Origin: Rhodospirillales bacterium
Lineage (GTDB): Bacteria > Pseudomonadota > Alphaproteobacteria > Rhodospirillales > Shumkoniaceae
Direction of reading: 5' to 3'
DNA: 64,000 nucleotides
Assembly (NCBI GenBank): GCA_018432935.1
Contig: JAHDSF010000006.1
Coordinates: 434,001-498,000, forward strand
A model generated the notes under the pieces. The model ran no database searches. It was not told the DNA's origin and saw only the letters and a program-made list of their open reading frames with translations. Positions 54,340-64,000 of this stretch are shown in pieces (position 1 is the stretch's first letter; the number at the start of each line of letters is the position of its first letter). Position numbers and translations under genes: made by a program.

Positions 54340-54969
54340 CTATCCCTCGGCCCGCCGGTCCTGCTCGTACATCGCCAGCTCCTCGCGGTAGGCGCGGGCG
54401 AGCGCCGGGCGGCGGTGCTGGCGCGGGAGGTAGGCGTTCAGGTTCGGCCACGGCGCGAGATCGATGCCCAGCCCGCGGGTCCAGCCGAGCACGGTGACCA
54501 GATAGCAGTCCGCCACGGTGAAGCGGTCGAGCAGGCAGTCGCGGCCGGCGAGGTGGCGGTCGACGTAGGCGAAGCGGGGTCCCGCCATTTCGCGAGCGAA
54601 GGCGCGCGCGCCCTCCGGGGCAAGCGGGTGGATCTGCGGGTAGAACACGACCTTGTGCAGCTCCGAGGTGATGAAGCCCAGCCACTGCTGGAGGAGGGTC
54701 CGCTGCCGGCTTTCGGCGGGGACGAGGCCGGCTTCGGGCCTGCGCTCGCCCACGTACTGCAGAACGGCGATGTTCTCGGTCAAAAGCTCGCCTTCGTCCG
54801 TGCGCAGCGTCGGAACCTGGCCCATCGGGTTCACCGCGCGGAACTCCGATCCGTCATCGAGCCGGCCGGTTCGGAGGTCGACGCGATGGAAGGTGGCGGG
54901 AATTTCCGCCTCGTAGAGAGCCACGCGCGTCGCCATGGCGCAGCTCAGCGGCGAGAAGTACAATTGCAT
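54340..54969 (-). CDS. Glutathione S-transferase
   Basis: A 209-aa cytosolic GST. The thioredoxin-fold domain starts MQLYFSPLSCAMATRVALYEAEIP and includes NPMGQVPTLRTDEGELLTENIAVLQYVGE with the cis-Pro and the Glu/Ser glutathione site. SPLSC supplies a Ser/Cys in the catalytic turn, as in bacterial beta-like GSTs. The helical domain contains DRFTVADCYLVTVLGW, the usual N-capping motif. The ATG at 54969 has GGAGG 7 nt upstream. It is divergent from the TetR gene, with about 70 nt between the two starts, a typical repressor-target arrangement. Confidence 0.92.
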   Translation of the reverse strand: MQLYFSPLSCAMATRVALYEAEIPATFHRVDLRTGRLDDGSEFRAVNPMGQVPTLRTDEGELLTENIAVLQYVGERRPEAGLVPAESRQRTLLQQWLGFITSELHKVVFYPQIHPLAPEGARAFAREMAGPRFAYVDRHLAGRDCLLDRFTVADCYLVTVLGWTRGLGIDLAPWPNLNAYLPRQHRRPALARAYREELAMYEQDRRAEG

Positions 54970-55041
54970 CGGGATCCTCCTGCGTGGCTTTCGTACTGAT
55001 TTGCATATATTATGGCCAGGGGGCAAGAGTTTTTATTCGAA

Positions 55042-55659
55042 ATGGTACAAAAAATGGAAAAGAGGCGGGGCCGTCCCCGCGCCTACGATCCCGAGCAGGC
55101 CCTGGCGCAGGCCACGGCGATCTTCTGGGACGCCGGCTACGCCGCGACCTCGCTGGACGAGCTGAGTGCCGGCATGGGCATGAACCGGCCCAGCCTTTAC
55201 GGTGCCTTCGGTGACAAGCGCGCCCTCTATCGCCGCGCCCTGGAACGCTACAAGGCGATGGTGGCGGCGGGGATGCGGGACGCCCTGGGTTCCGGGCATG
55301 CGCTGCCCGAGGGCCTGCGGCGGGTCTACGGGCGGGCGCTGGCGCTGTTCCTGTCGGGAGAGCGGGGGCCGCGCGGCTGCTTCCTGATCGGCACCGCGCT
55401 GACCGAGGCGGTCACGGATCCCGGGGCGCGGGTGACGCTGGCGGACGGCCTGCGCACCTTCGACGCCCTGTTCGAGGAGCGGTTCCGCTGCGCCCGGAGC
55501 GAAGGCGAGCTGGCGGCCGATGCCGACCCGGCCGCGCTGGCGAAGATCGCGTCGGCCGCCCTGCAGAGCCTGGCGATCCGGGCCCGGGCGGGGGAATCAC
55601 GATCCGCGCTCGAGGCGACCGCCGAGGCCGCGATCGCCGTGATCTGCCGCAAGGGCTGA
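55042..55659 (+). CDS. TetR/AcrR-family regulator
   Basis: A 205-aa TetR repressor. The HTH domain is RRGRPRAYDPEQALAQATAIFWDAGYAATSLDELSAGMGMNRPSLYGAFGDKRALYRRAL. The ligand-binding domain includes GERGPRGCFLIGTALTEAVTDPGARVTLADGL, with a Cys that may sense electrophiles, fitting a GST target. The start is uncertain: ATG 55042 or 55054 fits the domain; ATG 55012 overlaps a likely -10 (TATTAT around 55006) and would be too close to the promoter. It is divergent from the GST gene and probably represses it. Confidence 0.87.
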   Translation: MVQKMEKRRGRPRAYDPEQALAQATAIFWDAGYAATSLDELSAGMGMNRPSLYGAFGDKRALYRRALERYKAMVAAGMRDALGSGHALPEGLRRVYGRALALFLSGERGPRGCFLIGTALTEAVTDPGARVTLADGLRTFDALFEERFRCARSEGELAADADPAALAKIASAALQSLAIRARAGESRSALEATAEAAIAVICRKG

Positions 55660-55662
55660 GGG

Positions 55663-55827
55663 TCAGAAGAACGTCCGTACCGCGAGCCACAGCGCGCCGA
55701 CGACGACGATTGCGATCAAGGCTCGCAGCAGCAGGCGCGAGCCGGTCCACAGATGGCCGGCGAGCGCCAGCACGGCGAGGGTCGTGAGAAAGGGATGGTA
55801 GAAGTCGCTGTACAGGACCGGCGGCAT
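55663..55827 (-). CDS. Small two-helix membrane protein
   Basis: A 54-aa protein with two hydrophobic segments (FLTTLAVLALAGHLW and ALIAIVVVGALWLAV) and charged turns. The ATG at 55827 has GGGGA 5 nt upstream. The stop is 3 nt from the convergent TetR stop. I recognise no family. It is the only open frame on either strand that fits this 190-nt gap, but such a short gene could be spurious. Confidence 0.55.
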   Translation of the reverse strand: MPPVLYSDFYHPFLTTLAVLALAGHLWTGSRLLLRALIAIVVVGALWLAVRTFF

Positions 55828-55854
55828 CGGATCCCCGCTCGTCGTGGAACCCGA

Positions 55855-57081
55855 TTATACCCCGTCGGCGGGGAGCGGCGGAACCCGCGCCGGTGCGCCC
55901 TGCTTCGGCGCCCGCTCGACCGCCCGCCAAAGATACCAGCTCGCCACCGTCCGGTAGGGACGCCAGCGCTCGCCGTAGGCGGCAAGATCCTTGCGGCTGG
56001 GCAGCTCGGCGGCCCCGGTGACGATCGCCAGGCCTTTGCGCACCCCGTAGTCGTCGAGCGGCAGCACGTCGGGACGGCCGAGCCGGAAGATCAGCAGCAT
56101 CTCGGCGGTCCAGCGGCCGATGCCGCGTACCGCGGCAAGGCGCCCGATGAGAACCTCGTCGTCCATCCGGTGCGCTGCGGCGAGGGTGGGGAGCTCGCCG
56201 TCGACCGCCTTGCACGCGAGGTCCTTGAGCGACAGCACCTTGGCCCGCGACAGCCCGGCCGCGCGCAGCTTTTCGTCGGCGGCGCGCAGGATCAGCTCGG
56301 GGGAGGGGCCGCGGTGGGCGTTGGCGAACAGCGCGCATACCCGCGCGTAGATGGTTGCCGCGGCCTTGCCGGTGAGCTGCTGGTAGACAATCGCGTCGGC
56401 CAGGGCAACGAAGATGCTGGGCGTCGTCTTCAGCCGCATGGCGAACGGTCCGATCTCGTCGATCAGGCGCGCCAGGGCGGGATCGGCGTTTCGCAAATGG
56501 GTGATCGCGGCCGCCGGATCGAACCCGAACGCGCCGTCGCCGTCGAACAGCGGCAGGGTGCCGCTCGCCGGACCTCCTTCGAGGGAGAGCAGTCGCAGCT
56601 TGGTGGCGATTCCGCCCGCGGCCGAGAAGCCGCCCAGCTTGCCGCCCGCCGCCGTGACGCGGTGGCAGGGCACGACGATGGCGAATGGATTCTGGCCCAG
56701 CGCCTGCCCGACCGCGCGGGCGGCGCCGGGCGCGCCGAGGCGGGCGGCGATCTCGCCGTAGGAAAGGGTCGCGCCGGGGGGAATGGTTCGCGCCACCTCG
56801 TAGACCCGGCGATGGAAGGGCGGGACCCGGTCCATGTCGAGCACGATCTCGGCGAGGTCGCCCGCCTCGCCCCTCAGAAGCGCGAGGATGCAATCCTGCG
56901 CCTGCAGCACCTCCGGCGGCGGGGCGGCTTCGGAAGCGGCCGGAAGGCGGCGCAGGAGGCGCGCCTTGGTCTCGCTCTCCCGCGCTTCGGGAAGCTGGAT
57001 GGCGGCAATGCCGCGGCCGTTCCAGGCGATGCCGCAGCGGCCGATCGGGGTGTCGAACAGGGAAAAGCCTTCGGCGTTCAT
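55855..57081 (-). CDS. O6-alkylguanine-DNA methyltransferase / AlkA-type glycosylase fusion
   Basis: A 408-aa fusion of two alkylation-repair enzymes. Residues 1-165 are a methyltransferase: FHRRVYEVARTIPPGATLSYGEIAARLG, then the acceptor motif NPFAIVVPCHRV with C139, and GKLGGFSAAGG. Residues 185-395 are an HhH-GPD 3-methyladenine glycosylase: ALADAIVYQQLTGKAA, the hairpin VRGIGRWTAEMLLIF (318-332), and catalytic Asp D344 in LPLDDYGVRKG. The frame is uninterrupted through the linker, so this is a true fusion. The ATG at 57081 starts MNAEGFSLF; the open frame beyond it is a shadow. Single-chain repair of O6-alkylguanine and N3-alkyladenine is expected. Confidence 0.92.
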   Translation of the reverse strand: MNAEGFSLFDTPIGRCGIAWNGRGIAAIQLPEARESETKARLLRRLPAASEAAPPPEVLQAQDCILALLRGEAGDLAEIVLDMDRVPPFHRRVYEVARTIPPGATLSYGEIAARLGAPGAARAVGQALGQNPFAIVVPCHRVTAAGGKLGGFSAAGGIATKLRLLSLEGGPASGTLPLFDGDGAFGFDPAAAITHLRNADPALARLIDEIGPFAMRLKTTPSIFVALADAIVYQQLTGKAAATIYARVCALFANAHRGPSPELILRAADEKLRAAGLSRAKVLSLKDLACKAVDGELPTLAAAHRMDDEVLIGRLAAVRGIGRWTAEMLLIFRLGRPDVLPLDDYGVRKGLAIVTGAAELPSRKDLAAYGERWRPYRTVASWYLWRAVERAPKQGAPARVPPLPADGV

Positions 57082-57155
57082 CTCTCTGCCCCTGCGCGGC
57101 CTGGTGCCACGAGGTTCATCTTTCGTTCTCAATATAGGGCAGCCAGGGCGGCGTT

Positions 57156-57596
57156 TCAGCCCGATTCTTGCGCGATGGTCCCGATCAGCCGCTCGGCGGC
57201 GGCGCGGACCGGGGCCGAGAGCGCGTCGCCATAGTCCCAGCAGGCGCCTTCGACGCCGAACACCACCAGTCCGGCAGGCAGCCGGCCGATGGCGCGCGCG
57301 GTCTCGACCGCCTCGGCGAGGGCGAACTGGTGGCTGGAGTAGTGGAACAGGCCGGCGGGCAGCGGCTCCTCCGCCGCCTCGAACCGCCGCACCGTCCCCG
57401 GTGCCGCACCGGAGCGCATGGCGTCGACCACCACAACGTTGTCGCGCCCTTCGAACAGGGCGATCAGCCTCGCCCCTTCGCCCGATTCCTCGACCGCCGC
57501 AAGCCCTCGCGCCGCCAGCCCGTCGGCCACGAAAGGTCCGACCCCGTCGTCGCTGCGCCAGCGGTTGCCGACGCCGATGATGAAGGGGTGCATCAT
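57156..57596 (-). CDS. NiFe-hydrogenase maturation endopeptidase (HyaD/HycI type)
   Basis: A 146-aa M52-family protease that cuts the C-terminal extension of the large subunit after Ni insertion. It shows FIIGVGNRWRSDDGVGPFVADGL with the first acidic Ni ligand, VVVVDAMRSG with the second Asp, and FHYSSHQFALAEAV with the His ligand, plus VFGVEGACWDYGDALS. It is 205 nt downstream of the large-subunit gene on the same strand, separated by a structured repeat, and is its natural partner. The start is the ATG at 57596 (MMHPF) or the next ATG. Confidence 0.93.
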   Translation of the reverse strand: MMHPFIIGVGNRWRSDDGVGPFVADGLAARGLAAVEESGEGARLIALFEGRDNVVVVDAMRSGAAPGTVRRFEAAEEPLPAGLFHYSSHQFALAEAVETARAIGRLPAGLVVFGVEGACWDYGDALSAPVRAAAERLIGTIAQESG

Positions 57597-57614
57597 GAGG
57601 GAACCACGAAGAAC

Positions 57615-57760
57615 GCTCCCTCTCCGCCCCCTTGGGGGGGAGAGGGCCGGGGTGAGGTGGGGATTCCGAGGCGGTTGCCGGCGCCCACCTCACCCTCCCG
57701 CCGCTTCGCGCCGGGTCCCTCCCTCTCCCCCCTTTGCAGGGCGGAGAGGGGCTCCATCGT
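57615..57760. repeat. Structured intergenic repeat between hydrogenase and protease genes
   Basis: The gap contains nested inverted repeats. The clearest is GGGTGAGGTGGG at 57650-57661 with CCCACCTCACCC at 57684-57695 (12 bp perfect). An outer pair of CCCTCTCCGCCC-type and GGGCGGAGAGGG-type arms lies near 57618-57630 and 57738-57750. It looks like a dispersed intergenic hairpin element of GC-rich bacteria and may tune readthrough to the protease gene. Confidence 0.6.
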
Positions 57761-57801
57761 CGAGGGGTGAGAAGCCGGTCTCAGCTTTCTGCCTCTGCGG
57801 C

Positions 57802-59157
57802 CTACGTCCGCTCCACCTTGAGATCGAGGAAATGGGTGGCGCAGGAGATGCAAGGATCATAGTTGCGGATGGTCTGCTCGCAGCGCCACTTCAGGGCCTC
57901 ATCGGACATGGAAAGGTTGGCCTGCACCACCTCGCGCAGATCGCGCTCGATCTGTTTCTGGTTCTGGGCCGTCGGCGGCACGATCCGGGCAAAGCTGACC
58001 CTGCCGTCGCCGTCAAGGCGGTAGTGGTGGAAGCAGATGCCGCGCGGGGCCTCGGTGCAGCCGAAGCCTTCGCCGGCCCTGGGCTGCACATCGACCGCGG
58101 CGACGTCCGGTTCCTCGTACGCCTTGACCAGGCGCAACGCCTCCTCGCAGGCGTAGAGAGTCTCGATCATCCGAACCAGGATGCTCTTGTAAGGGTTGTT
58201 GCAGATCGGACCGAGGCCGCACTCCTTGGCCAACTCTTTGGCGAGGGGGGTGAGTTGGGCGTAGTTGAGGTTGTAGCGGGCGTTGGGGCCGACCAGATAG
58301 GCGCCGCCGTAGCCTTCGGGCGCGTTGCGGTCGAACCCATGCAGAGCCATCGAGTGCGCGACGTGTTCCTCGCCGAAGTGCTTCAGGAACTCGTTCAATG
58401 GCAGGTCGCGCCCGCGGTTGGAGACGATCCGCCCTTCGGTGATGGCGTATTCATCGGGGTGGCGCAGCGCGACGCAGGTGTAGTCGAACTCGTAGTCCGG
58501 GAACTTGAAGGTCGCGAACAGCTTGGCCAGTTCCCGCGAGGCCTCGATGCCCCAGGCGAGGCGGTCGGCGAAGGCGGCGATGTCGGTCTTGCGCGGCGCC
58601 TTGTAGAAGCCGCCCACCTTCATGTTGACGGGGTGCACCGCGCGGCCGCCGACCACATCGAGGATGTCGTTGCCGAGCTTCTTGAGCTGGAGCGCCTTCT
58701 CCACCACCTCGGGGTTCTTCTTGGCGATCTGAAGGGCGTCGTCGAGGCCCAGGAAGTCAGGTGCGTGCAGCATCGCCGCATGAAGCACGTGGCTTTCGAT
58801 CCACTCGCCGCAGTAGGCGAGGCGGCGAAGGTCCCGGATCGGTTTCGTCACCGTGATGCCGAGAGCCTCTTCGAGGGCGTGGCTGGCACCCATCAGATAG
58901 GCAAGCGGGCAGATGCCGCAGATGCGGGCGGTGATGTCGGGGACCTCCCAGAAGATGCGGCCGCGGAGCAGCGCCTCGAAGAAGCGCGGCGGCTCGAAGA
59001 TGCGGAACTTGATCTCCTGGATGGCGTCGTCCTTGACCCTGACATAGAGGGCGCCCTCGCCCTCGACCCGGGCCAGGGCGTCGACCTTGATGGTTCGCGC
59101 CGAGGTCTTTGCGGCGGTGTCCGTCTTCGCTTGGGCTTTAGATCTGGGGCTTTTCAT
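57802..59157 (-). CDS. hyhL: Group 3b [NiFe]-hydrogenase large (alpha) subunit
   Basis: A 451-aa catalytic subunit with both Ni-Fe cysteine pairs: C80-x-x-C83 in [21 protein letters not shown] and C436-x-x-C439 in [13 protein letters not shown] 9-residue extension follows H442 and is the likely substrate of the neighbouring endopeptidase. Motifs such as [14 protein letters not shown] and [17 protein letters not shown] fit the cytoplasmic NAD(P)-linked (sulf)hydrogenases. The ATG at 59157 overlaps the small-subunit gene by 20 nt; earlier in-frame starts lie inside that gene. The enzyme oxidises H2 or evolves it, exchanging electrons with NADP(H). Confidence 0.95.
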   Translation of the reverse strand: MKSPRSKAQAKTDTAAKTSARTIKVDALARVEGEGALYVRVKDDAIQEIKFRIFEPPRFFEALLRGRIFWEVPDITARICGICPLAYLMGASHALEEALGITVTKPIRDLRRLAYCGEWIESHVLHAAMLHAPDFLGLDDALQIAKKNPEVVEKALQLKKLGNDILDVVGGRAVHPVNMKVGGFYKAPRKTDIAAFADRLAWGIEASRELAKLFATFKFPDYEFDYTCVALRHPDEYAITEGRIVSNRGRDLPLNEFLKHFGEEHVAHSMALHGFDRNAPEGYGGAYLVGPNARYNLNYAQLTPLAKELAKECGLGPICNNPYKSILVRMIETLYACEEALRLVKAYEEPDVAAVDVQPRAGEGFGCTEAPRGICFHHYRLDGDGRVSFARIVPPTAQNQKQIERDLREVVQANLSMSDEALKWRCEQTIRNYDPCISCATHFLDLKVERT

Positions 59158-59929
59158 GGCTTTCGCTTTCCTTCCGGAAGGCTTCGGCATTGGCCGTGAA
59201 GCTGCGGAACAGGTGCTTGATCTCGCGCCGGTCCTGACCGAGCGAATCGAACCAGGCGGCGAGGCTGGTCGTGTTCGGGGTCTCCTTGGGCCCGAAACAG
59301 CCGTAGCAGGGCCTGGCACACGACGGACAGAGATTGCCGCAGCCGGCGTGGACCACCGGTCCCAAGCAGGGCGCGCCGGTAGTCACCATGACGCAGACGG
59401 TCCCCTTGCGCTTGCACTCGATGCACTGGCTGTAGGACGGGATGTTCGGCTTGCGTCCGTTGAGGGTGGCATTCAGCAGCTCGAGCAGCTGGTGCTTGTT
59501 GATCGGGCAGCCGTGCAGTTCAAAGTCGACCCGCACGTGGTCGCGGATCGGCGTCGACTTGGCCAGGGTGTCGATGTAGTCGGGCCGCGCATAGACAGCG
59601 GCGGCGAAGTCGTCGACATCCTTGAAGTTGCGCAGGGCCTGAATGCCGCCCGAGGTGGCGCAGGCGCCGATCGTCACCAGTGTTTTTGACTGACGGCGGA
59701 TGCGGTGGATGCGCTCGGCATCGTGGGGGGTCGAAATCGAGCCTTCGACCAGCGAGATGTCGTAGGGGCCCTTGACCTCGGCCCGGGTAGCCTCGAGGAA
59801 ATAGCCGATCTCCACCCGGCCGACCACCGCCAGCAGCTCGTCCTCGCAGTCGAGCAGGCTGAGCTGGCAGCCGTCGCAGGACGAGAATTTCCACACCGCG
59901 AGCTTCGGCTTGTATCCGTTGATGGCCAT
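59138..59929 (-). CDS. hyhS: Group 3b [NiFe]-hydrogenase small (delta) subunit
   Basis: A 263-aa iron-sulfur subunit. The proximal cluster ligands start in [19 protein letters not shown] and continue in [18 protein letters not shown] and [30 protein letters not shown]. There is no Tat signal, so the enzyme stays in the cytoplasm. [20 protein letters not shown] is typical of group 3 small subunits. The start is the ATG at 59929; it lies 2 nt after the gamma-subunit stop. The upstream open frame is a shadow of the gamma gene. Confidence 0.95.
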   Translation of the reverse strand: MAINGYKPKLAVWKFSSCDGCQLSLLDCEDELLAVVGRVEIGYFLEATRAEVKGPYDISLVEGSISTPHDAERIHRIRRQSKTLVTIGACATSGGIQALRNFKDVDDFAAAVYARPDYIDTLAKSTPIRDHVRVDFELHGCPINKHQLLELLNATLNGRKPNIPSYSQCIECKRKGTVCVMVTTGAPCLGPVVHAGCGNLCPSCARPCYGCFGPKETPNTTSLAAWFDSLGQDRREIKHLFRSFTANAEAFRKESESHEKPQI

Positions 59930-59931
59930 GG

Positions 59932-60759
59932 TCACAGCTCCCGCACGTAGAAATCGCGCTCGATCGCATCGAAGCGGAACACCGGGCCGTCCTTGCAGAC
60001 GAAGGCCTGCCCGAACTGGCAGTGGCCGCAGAAGCCGACGGCGCACTTCATGTTCCGTTCCATCGAGACGTAGATGCGGTCGTTGGCGACGCCCTGGTCG
60101 TTCAACGCCTGCACGCAGTAGCGCATCATGATCTCGGGTCCGCACACCATGGCGACGGTCTGCGAGGGGTCGAAGCCGCCCCGCGACACCAGCTTGGTCA
60201 CCACGCCGACGTTGCCGGCCCAATGGCCGGTGGCGCGGTCCACCGTCACCTCGACGTCGATGTCCAGGCGCGACCGCCAGCGCTCGATCTCGCGACGGTA
60301 GAGGATGTCCTCCGGGGTGCGGGCGCCGTACAGAATGACCACGTTGCCGTAGCGCTTGCGGTTGGTGATGATGTGGTAGATCGCCGGCCGCAGCGGTGCC
60401 AGCCCGATGCCGCCGGTGACGATAACGACGTCGCTGCCCTCGGCCTCGACCACCGGCCACGAGGTGCCGAACGGCCCGCGGATGCCGATGGTGTCGCCTT
60501 GCTTCAGCTTCCACATTGCATCGGTGACGGTGCCGACCGAGCGGGTCGTGTGCACCAGCACCGAGGGGTCGCCGGGATCGCCGGAAATGCTGATCGGCAC
60601 CTCGCCGACCCCGTGCACGTAGAGCATGTTGAACTGGCCGGCGGAGAAGTGGAACGGCCGGCTGTTGCGGATCGGGGCCAGTTCGAGGGTGAAGGTGTCT
60701 TCAAGCTCCTTCCGGGTGCGCTTGACCCGGAACGGAGCAGGGATCATGGGATCATTCAT
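59932..60759 (-). CDS. hyhG: Group 3b hydrogenase gamma subunit (FAD/NAD(P)-binding reductase)
   Basis: A 275-aa ferredoxin-NADP reductase-like subunit. The FAD domain includes [25 protein letters not shown], the NAD(P) domain [20 protein letters not shown] and [17 protein letters not shown], and a C-terminal [2Fe-2S] site is [25 protein letters not shown]. It links the hydrogenase to NAD(P)H. The ATG at 60759 has GGGAG about 9 nt upstream; a GTG one codon earlier is possible. Confidence 0.94.
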   Translation of the reverse strand: MNDPMIPAPFRVKRTRKELEDTFTLELAPIRNSRPFHFSAGQFNMLYVHGVGEVPISISGDPGDPSVLVHTTRSVGTVTDAMWKLKQGDTIGIRGPFGTSWPVVEAEGSDVVIVTGGIGLAPLRPAIYHIITNRKRYGNVVILYGARTPEDILYRREIERWRSRLDIDVEVTVDRATGHWAGNVGVVTKLVSRGGFDPSQTVAMVCGPEIMMRYCVQALNDQGVANDRIYVSMERNMKCAVGFCGHCQFGQAFVCKDGPVFRFDAIERDFYVREL

Positions 60760-60775
60760 CACGCAGGGCTCCCGT

Positions 60776-61249
60776 TCACCTGGCGCCGCCGCCGTACATG
60801 TCGATCATCTGCAGGCGCGCCGCCTTCATGCGGTCGTGGATGACCGGAATGAAGCGCTTCATCATTTCGTAGCCGAAGGCGGGGTCGCTCTCGAGCTTGC
60901 CGCGCAGGCAGATCGCGTCGAAGCTGACGACCCGGGTCAGCTGCAGGGCCCGGGCGTCCCACTCCCAGCGGTAGGGCGGGATGAACCACGACCAGCCCAT
61001 GATGTCGCCGTCGCGGCGGGTCTGCAGGATGATCGGCTCGCGTCCCGGCTGGTACATCTCCAGCGCGACCCCGCCGTGACGGATGACGTAGAACTTGTCG
61101 GCGCTGCCTCCCTCGCGGAACAGGAACGAGCCGGCCGCAAAGGATTCGTTGGCGCCGCACCCCGAGATCAGCTCGAGATACTCCTCGCTGAGGCCGGCGA
61201 AGAACGGGTTGTCGCGGACGAGGTCGGCGATGCTTTTCAGTTCGACCAT
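60776..61249 (-). CDS. Cyclic-nucleotide-binding-domain protein of the hydrogenase operon
   Basis: A 157-aa CRP-type cNMP domain without a DNA-binding HTH. NPFFAGLSEEYLELISGCGANESFAAGSFLFREGGSADKFYVIRHGGVALEMYQPGREPIILQTRRDGDIMGWSWFIPPYRWEWDARAL follows the cupin core, and a final helix pair closes it. The usual cAMP phosphate-binding Arg-Ala cassette is not obvious, so the ligand may differ. Proteins of this kind recur between hydrogenase subunits and may act as a structural or regulatory subunit. The ATG at 61249 has GGGAG upstream; gaps to neighbours are 16 and 28 nt. Confidence 0.85.
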   Translation of the reverse strand: MVELKSIADLVRDNPFFAGLSEEYLELISGCGANESFAAGSFLFREGGSADKFYVIRHGGVALEMYQPGREPIILQTRRDGDIMGWSWFIPPYRWEWDARALQLTRVVSFDAICLRGKLESDPAFGYEMMKRFIPVIHDRMKAARLQMIDMYGGGAR

Positions 61250-61277
61250 GTTCGAAGCTCCCTTGCCGTAGCGCGGC

Positions 61278-62396
<1,119 letters not shown>

Positions 62397-62646
62397 GTTT
62401 CCTCGCCGAGAAGCCATTGTTCTTGTTTTCTCGTCGCGCCGGCAGATGACGCCAACCCGACGGCACGACCAATAGTGCCACGGCGAGGCGAAGGAATCAA
62501 AGCCGGAGTGAGTTTATGTGATTGACTGCCACCCTGGGTTTTCTTGTCACGGTGTCAAATCCGCGTGAAAACCGGCGGCGACCATTGCGTTTGTACGAAC
62601 ACCGAACACATCGCCGGTGAGACGATTTTTTGTCCGGGTGCGCAAG

Positions 62647-63159
62647 ATGAGACGCAGGACCATTCTGACGGGTGCAATCGGGGCGGTGGCGGCCGGCATT
62701 CTCGCCGACTATCAGGCGACCCCGGCCCACGCAGCCAGCAAGGAAGTCTTTCCCGTGAACAAGACCGAAGCCGAGTGGCGCAAGCTGCTGACCAAGGACC
62801 AATACCACGTGCTGCGCGAGGAGGGCACCGAGCCTTCCGGCTCGAGCCCGCTCAATGCGGAGAAGCGCGCGGGGACGTTCGCTTGCGCGGCATGCGACCA
62901 GCCCCTCTTCTCGTCCGAAACCAAGTACGAGAGCGGTACCGGCTGGCCGAGCTTCTATGCGCCGATCGAGGGCGCCGTAGGCACCTCGCGGGACTTCAAG
63001 CTGTTCCTGCCGCGGACCGAGGTCCATTGCAGCAACTGCGGCGGCCACTTGGGCCACGTCTTCAACGACGGTCCGCCGCCGACCGGTAAGCGGTACTGCA
63101 TGAACGGGATCGCGATGACGTTCAAGCCTGTCGCCGGCGAGGCCCCTCCCAAGTCGTGA
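62647..63159 (+). CDS. msrB: Exported peptide-methionine (R)-S-oxide reductase (MsrB)
   Basis: A 170-aa MsrB with an N-terminal twin-arginine-type leader (MRRRTILTGAIGAVAAGILADYQATPAHA), implying periplasmic repair of oxidised methionine. Zinc cysteines are in FACAACDQPL and VHCSNCGGHLGH. The catalytic Cys is C151 in KRYCMNGIAMTF, and TGWPSFYAPI is typical. The start may be the ATG at 62647 or a GTG at 62617, which would lengthen the leader by 10 residues. It is divergent from the hydrogenase operon; the gap shows no other gene. Confidence 0.92.
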   Translation: MRRRTILTGAIGAVAAGILADYQATPAHAASKEVFPVNKTEAEWRKLLTKDQYHVLREEGTEPSGSSPLNAEKRAGTFACAACDQPLFSSETKYESGTGWPSFYAPIEGAVGTSRDFKLFLPRTEVHCSNCGGHLGHVFNDGPPPTGKRYCMNGIAMTFKPVAGEAPPKS

Positions 63160-63234
63160 CGACAGCCACCTCGCTGTTCTAAACGCGCTTCTTCCTCTGC
63201 TATCCTCGGGCCGGCAGAGCCGTCGGAGGGAGCC

Positions 63235-64000
63235 ATGGTGTCTTCGGCGAGGCGTCCCACTCAGGAGGATGTCGCCAGGCGAGCAGGGGTCTCGCGTGGA
63301 ACGGTGTCGCTCGTCCTCAATGACCGTCGCGGCCGTGTCCTGATAAGCGCCGCGACCCGCGAGAAGGTCGTGGCCGCTGCCCGCGATCTCGGATACTCGC
63401 CCAACCCGGTGGCCCAGATGCTGGCCCGGGGCCGCAACCGGATCATCGGCTTCTTCACCTTCGAACAAACCTTTCCGTACGGCGAGGAGGATTTCCACCA
63501 CCGCTACCTGGTCGGCGTGGAGCGGGAGGCTTGCTCGCGCGACTTCGACCTGCTGCTGTTCACCCGCGGCGGCGGGGAGGGGCCCAAGGCGATCTATCGC
63601 TCCGGCATGAACACGTTGCGGCTGGCCGATGGCTGCATTTTCATCGGCACCGATCCCGACCCTGAAGGGCTTCAGCGCCTGCTGGCGGAGGGCTATCCCT
63701 TCGTGCTGATCGGTCGTACCCGGATTGCTCCCGACGCCCTCGATACCGTGGTCCACGATCATGCAGGAGGCGCGGCCGAGGCCGCGCGCCACTTGCTCGG
63801 TCTCGGCCACCGCGCGATCGCGGTGGCGCTGCAGAGCCAGGACACCGAGTTCATTCGCGAGCGGGTCGAGGGGTGCCGCCGCGCCGTCGCCGAGGCGGGA
63901 GACGCTCGTCTCAGCCTGATCGAGAGCTGCCCCGGCGCTGCCGAACTGAAGGCGGCACTGCTCTCTCACGGGGCGACGGCGCTGATCTGCGCCGACCGGC
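63235..64000 (+). CDS. LacI-family transcriptional regulator, 3' end outside window
   Basis: 255 complete codons are visible. The N-terminal HTH is PTQEDVARRAGVSRGTVSLVLNDRRGRVLISAATREKVVAAARDLGYSPNPVAQMLARGR. The periplasmic-binding-like domain begins at IIGFFTFEQTFPYGEEDFHHRYLVGVEREA and runs to the end (ALICADR). The ATG at 63235 has GGAGGGAGCC upstream. The effector is presumably a sugar or sugar-derived ligand; the target operon is likely beyond the window. Confidence 0.93.
   Translation, partial: MVSSARRPTQEDVARRAGVSRGTVSLVLNDRRGRVLISAATREKVVAAARDLGYSPNPVAQMLARGRNRIIGFFTFEQTFPYGEEDFHHRYLVGVEREACSRDFDLLLFTRGGGEGPKAIYRSGMNTLRLADGCIFIGTDPDPEGLQRLLAEGYPFVLIGRTRIAPDALDTVVHDHAGGAAEAARHLLGLGHRAIAVALQSQDTEFIRERVEGCRRAVAEAGDARLSLIESCPGAAELKAALLSHGATALICADR

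Noticed and set aside
57597-57801. Coding sequence in the hydrogenase-protease gap
   Set aside because: Open frames here are low-complexity readings of nested inverted repeats and have no ribosome sites.

Overview
The window is GC-rich (about two thirds G+C by eye) and densely coded, with ATGA/GTGA start-stop overlaps and GTG/TTG starts. The gene set suggests an alphaproteobacterium, perhaps Rhodospirillales-like: a Caulobacter-type cpa/tad pilus locus, an LdtR-like MarR regulator, TRAP transport, and a GlgE glycogen pathway. The taxonomic call is inference from gene content only.

Layout. (1) 1-11631: a polysaccharide locus. It combines PAPS supply (cysD and cysNC, the latter cut by the window edge), GDP-mannuronate supply (algD), a GT4 glycosyltransferase, a flippase, three sulfotransferases, a PPP-type phosphatase and an AlgL-like (PL5) protein. 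It reads as a pathway for a sulfated, uronic-acid-containing, alginate-related polymer. (2) 11748-15895: an RND efflux pair. (3) 15897-16760: a REP-associated tyrosine transposase framed by two near-identical perfect hairpins. (4) 16766-28061: alpha-glucan metabolism, with a minus-strand operon (GH13 protein, glgE, treS-pep2 fusion, glgB) and divergent malQ. (5) 28093-31614: an ion transporter, an enolase-superfamily acid-sugar dehydratase and a Gate-domain membrane protein. (6) 31885-38395: a secreted beta-helix/RTX protein, a TRAP transporter and a 2-hydroxyacid dehydrogenase. (7) 38622-51690: a MarR regulator and a complete Tad/Flp pilus locus (cpaABCDE-tadABC, flp, tadD, tadE, a TadF-like protein, tadG). 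(8) 51803-52759: an atypical DHDPS-family protein.

(9) 52772-54296 is the most unusual region. A tRNA-Leu(UAA) gene is split in its anticodon loop by a 1,432-bp insertion, leaving a 7-bp repeat (TAAAATC) at both junctions. The insertion carries a second, complete tRNA-Leu(UAA) gene interrupted by a 214-nt group I intron between U34 and A35, plus one uncharacterised 282-aa gene of lower GC. I read it as a small tRNA-targeting mobile element that brings its own replacement tRNA; the intron would also break up the target sequence in that replacement.

(10) 54340-57081: a GST, a divergent TetR regulator, a tiny membrane protein, and a single polypeptide fusing O6-alkylguanine methyltransferase to an AlkA-type glycosylase. 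(11) 57156-62396: a group 3b NiFe (sulf)hydrogenase operon with its maturation protease and a cNMP-binding protein lacking an HTH. (12) 62647-64000: an exported MsrB and the start of a LacI-family regulator cut by the window end.
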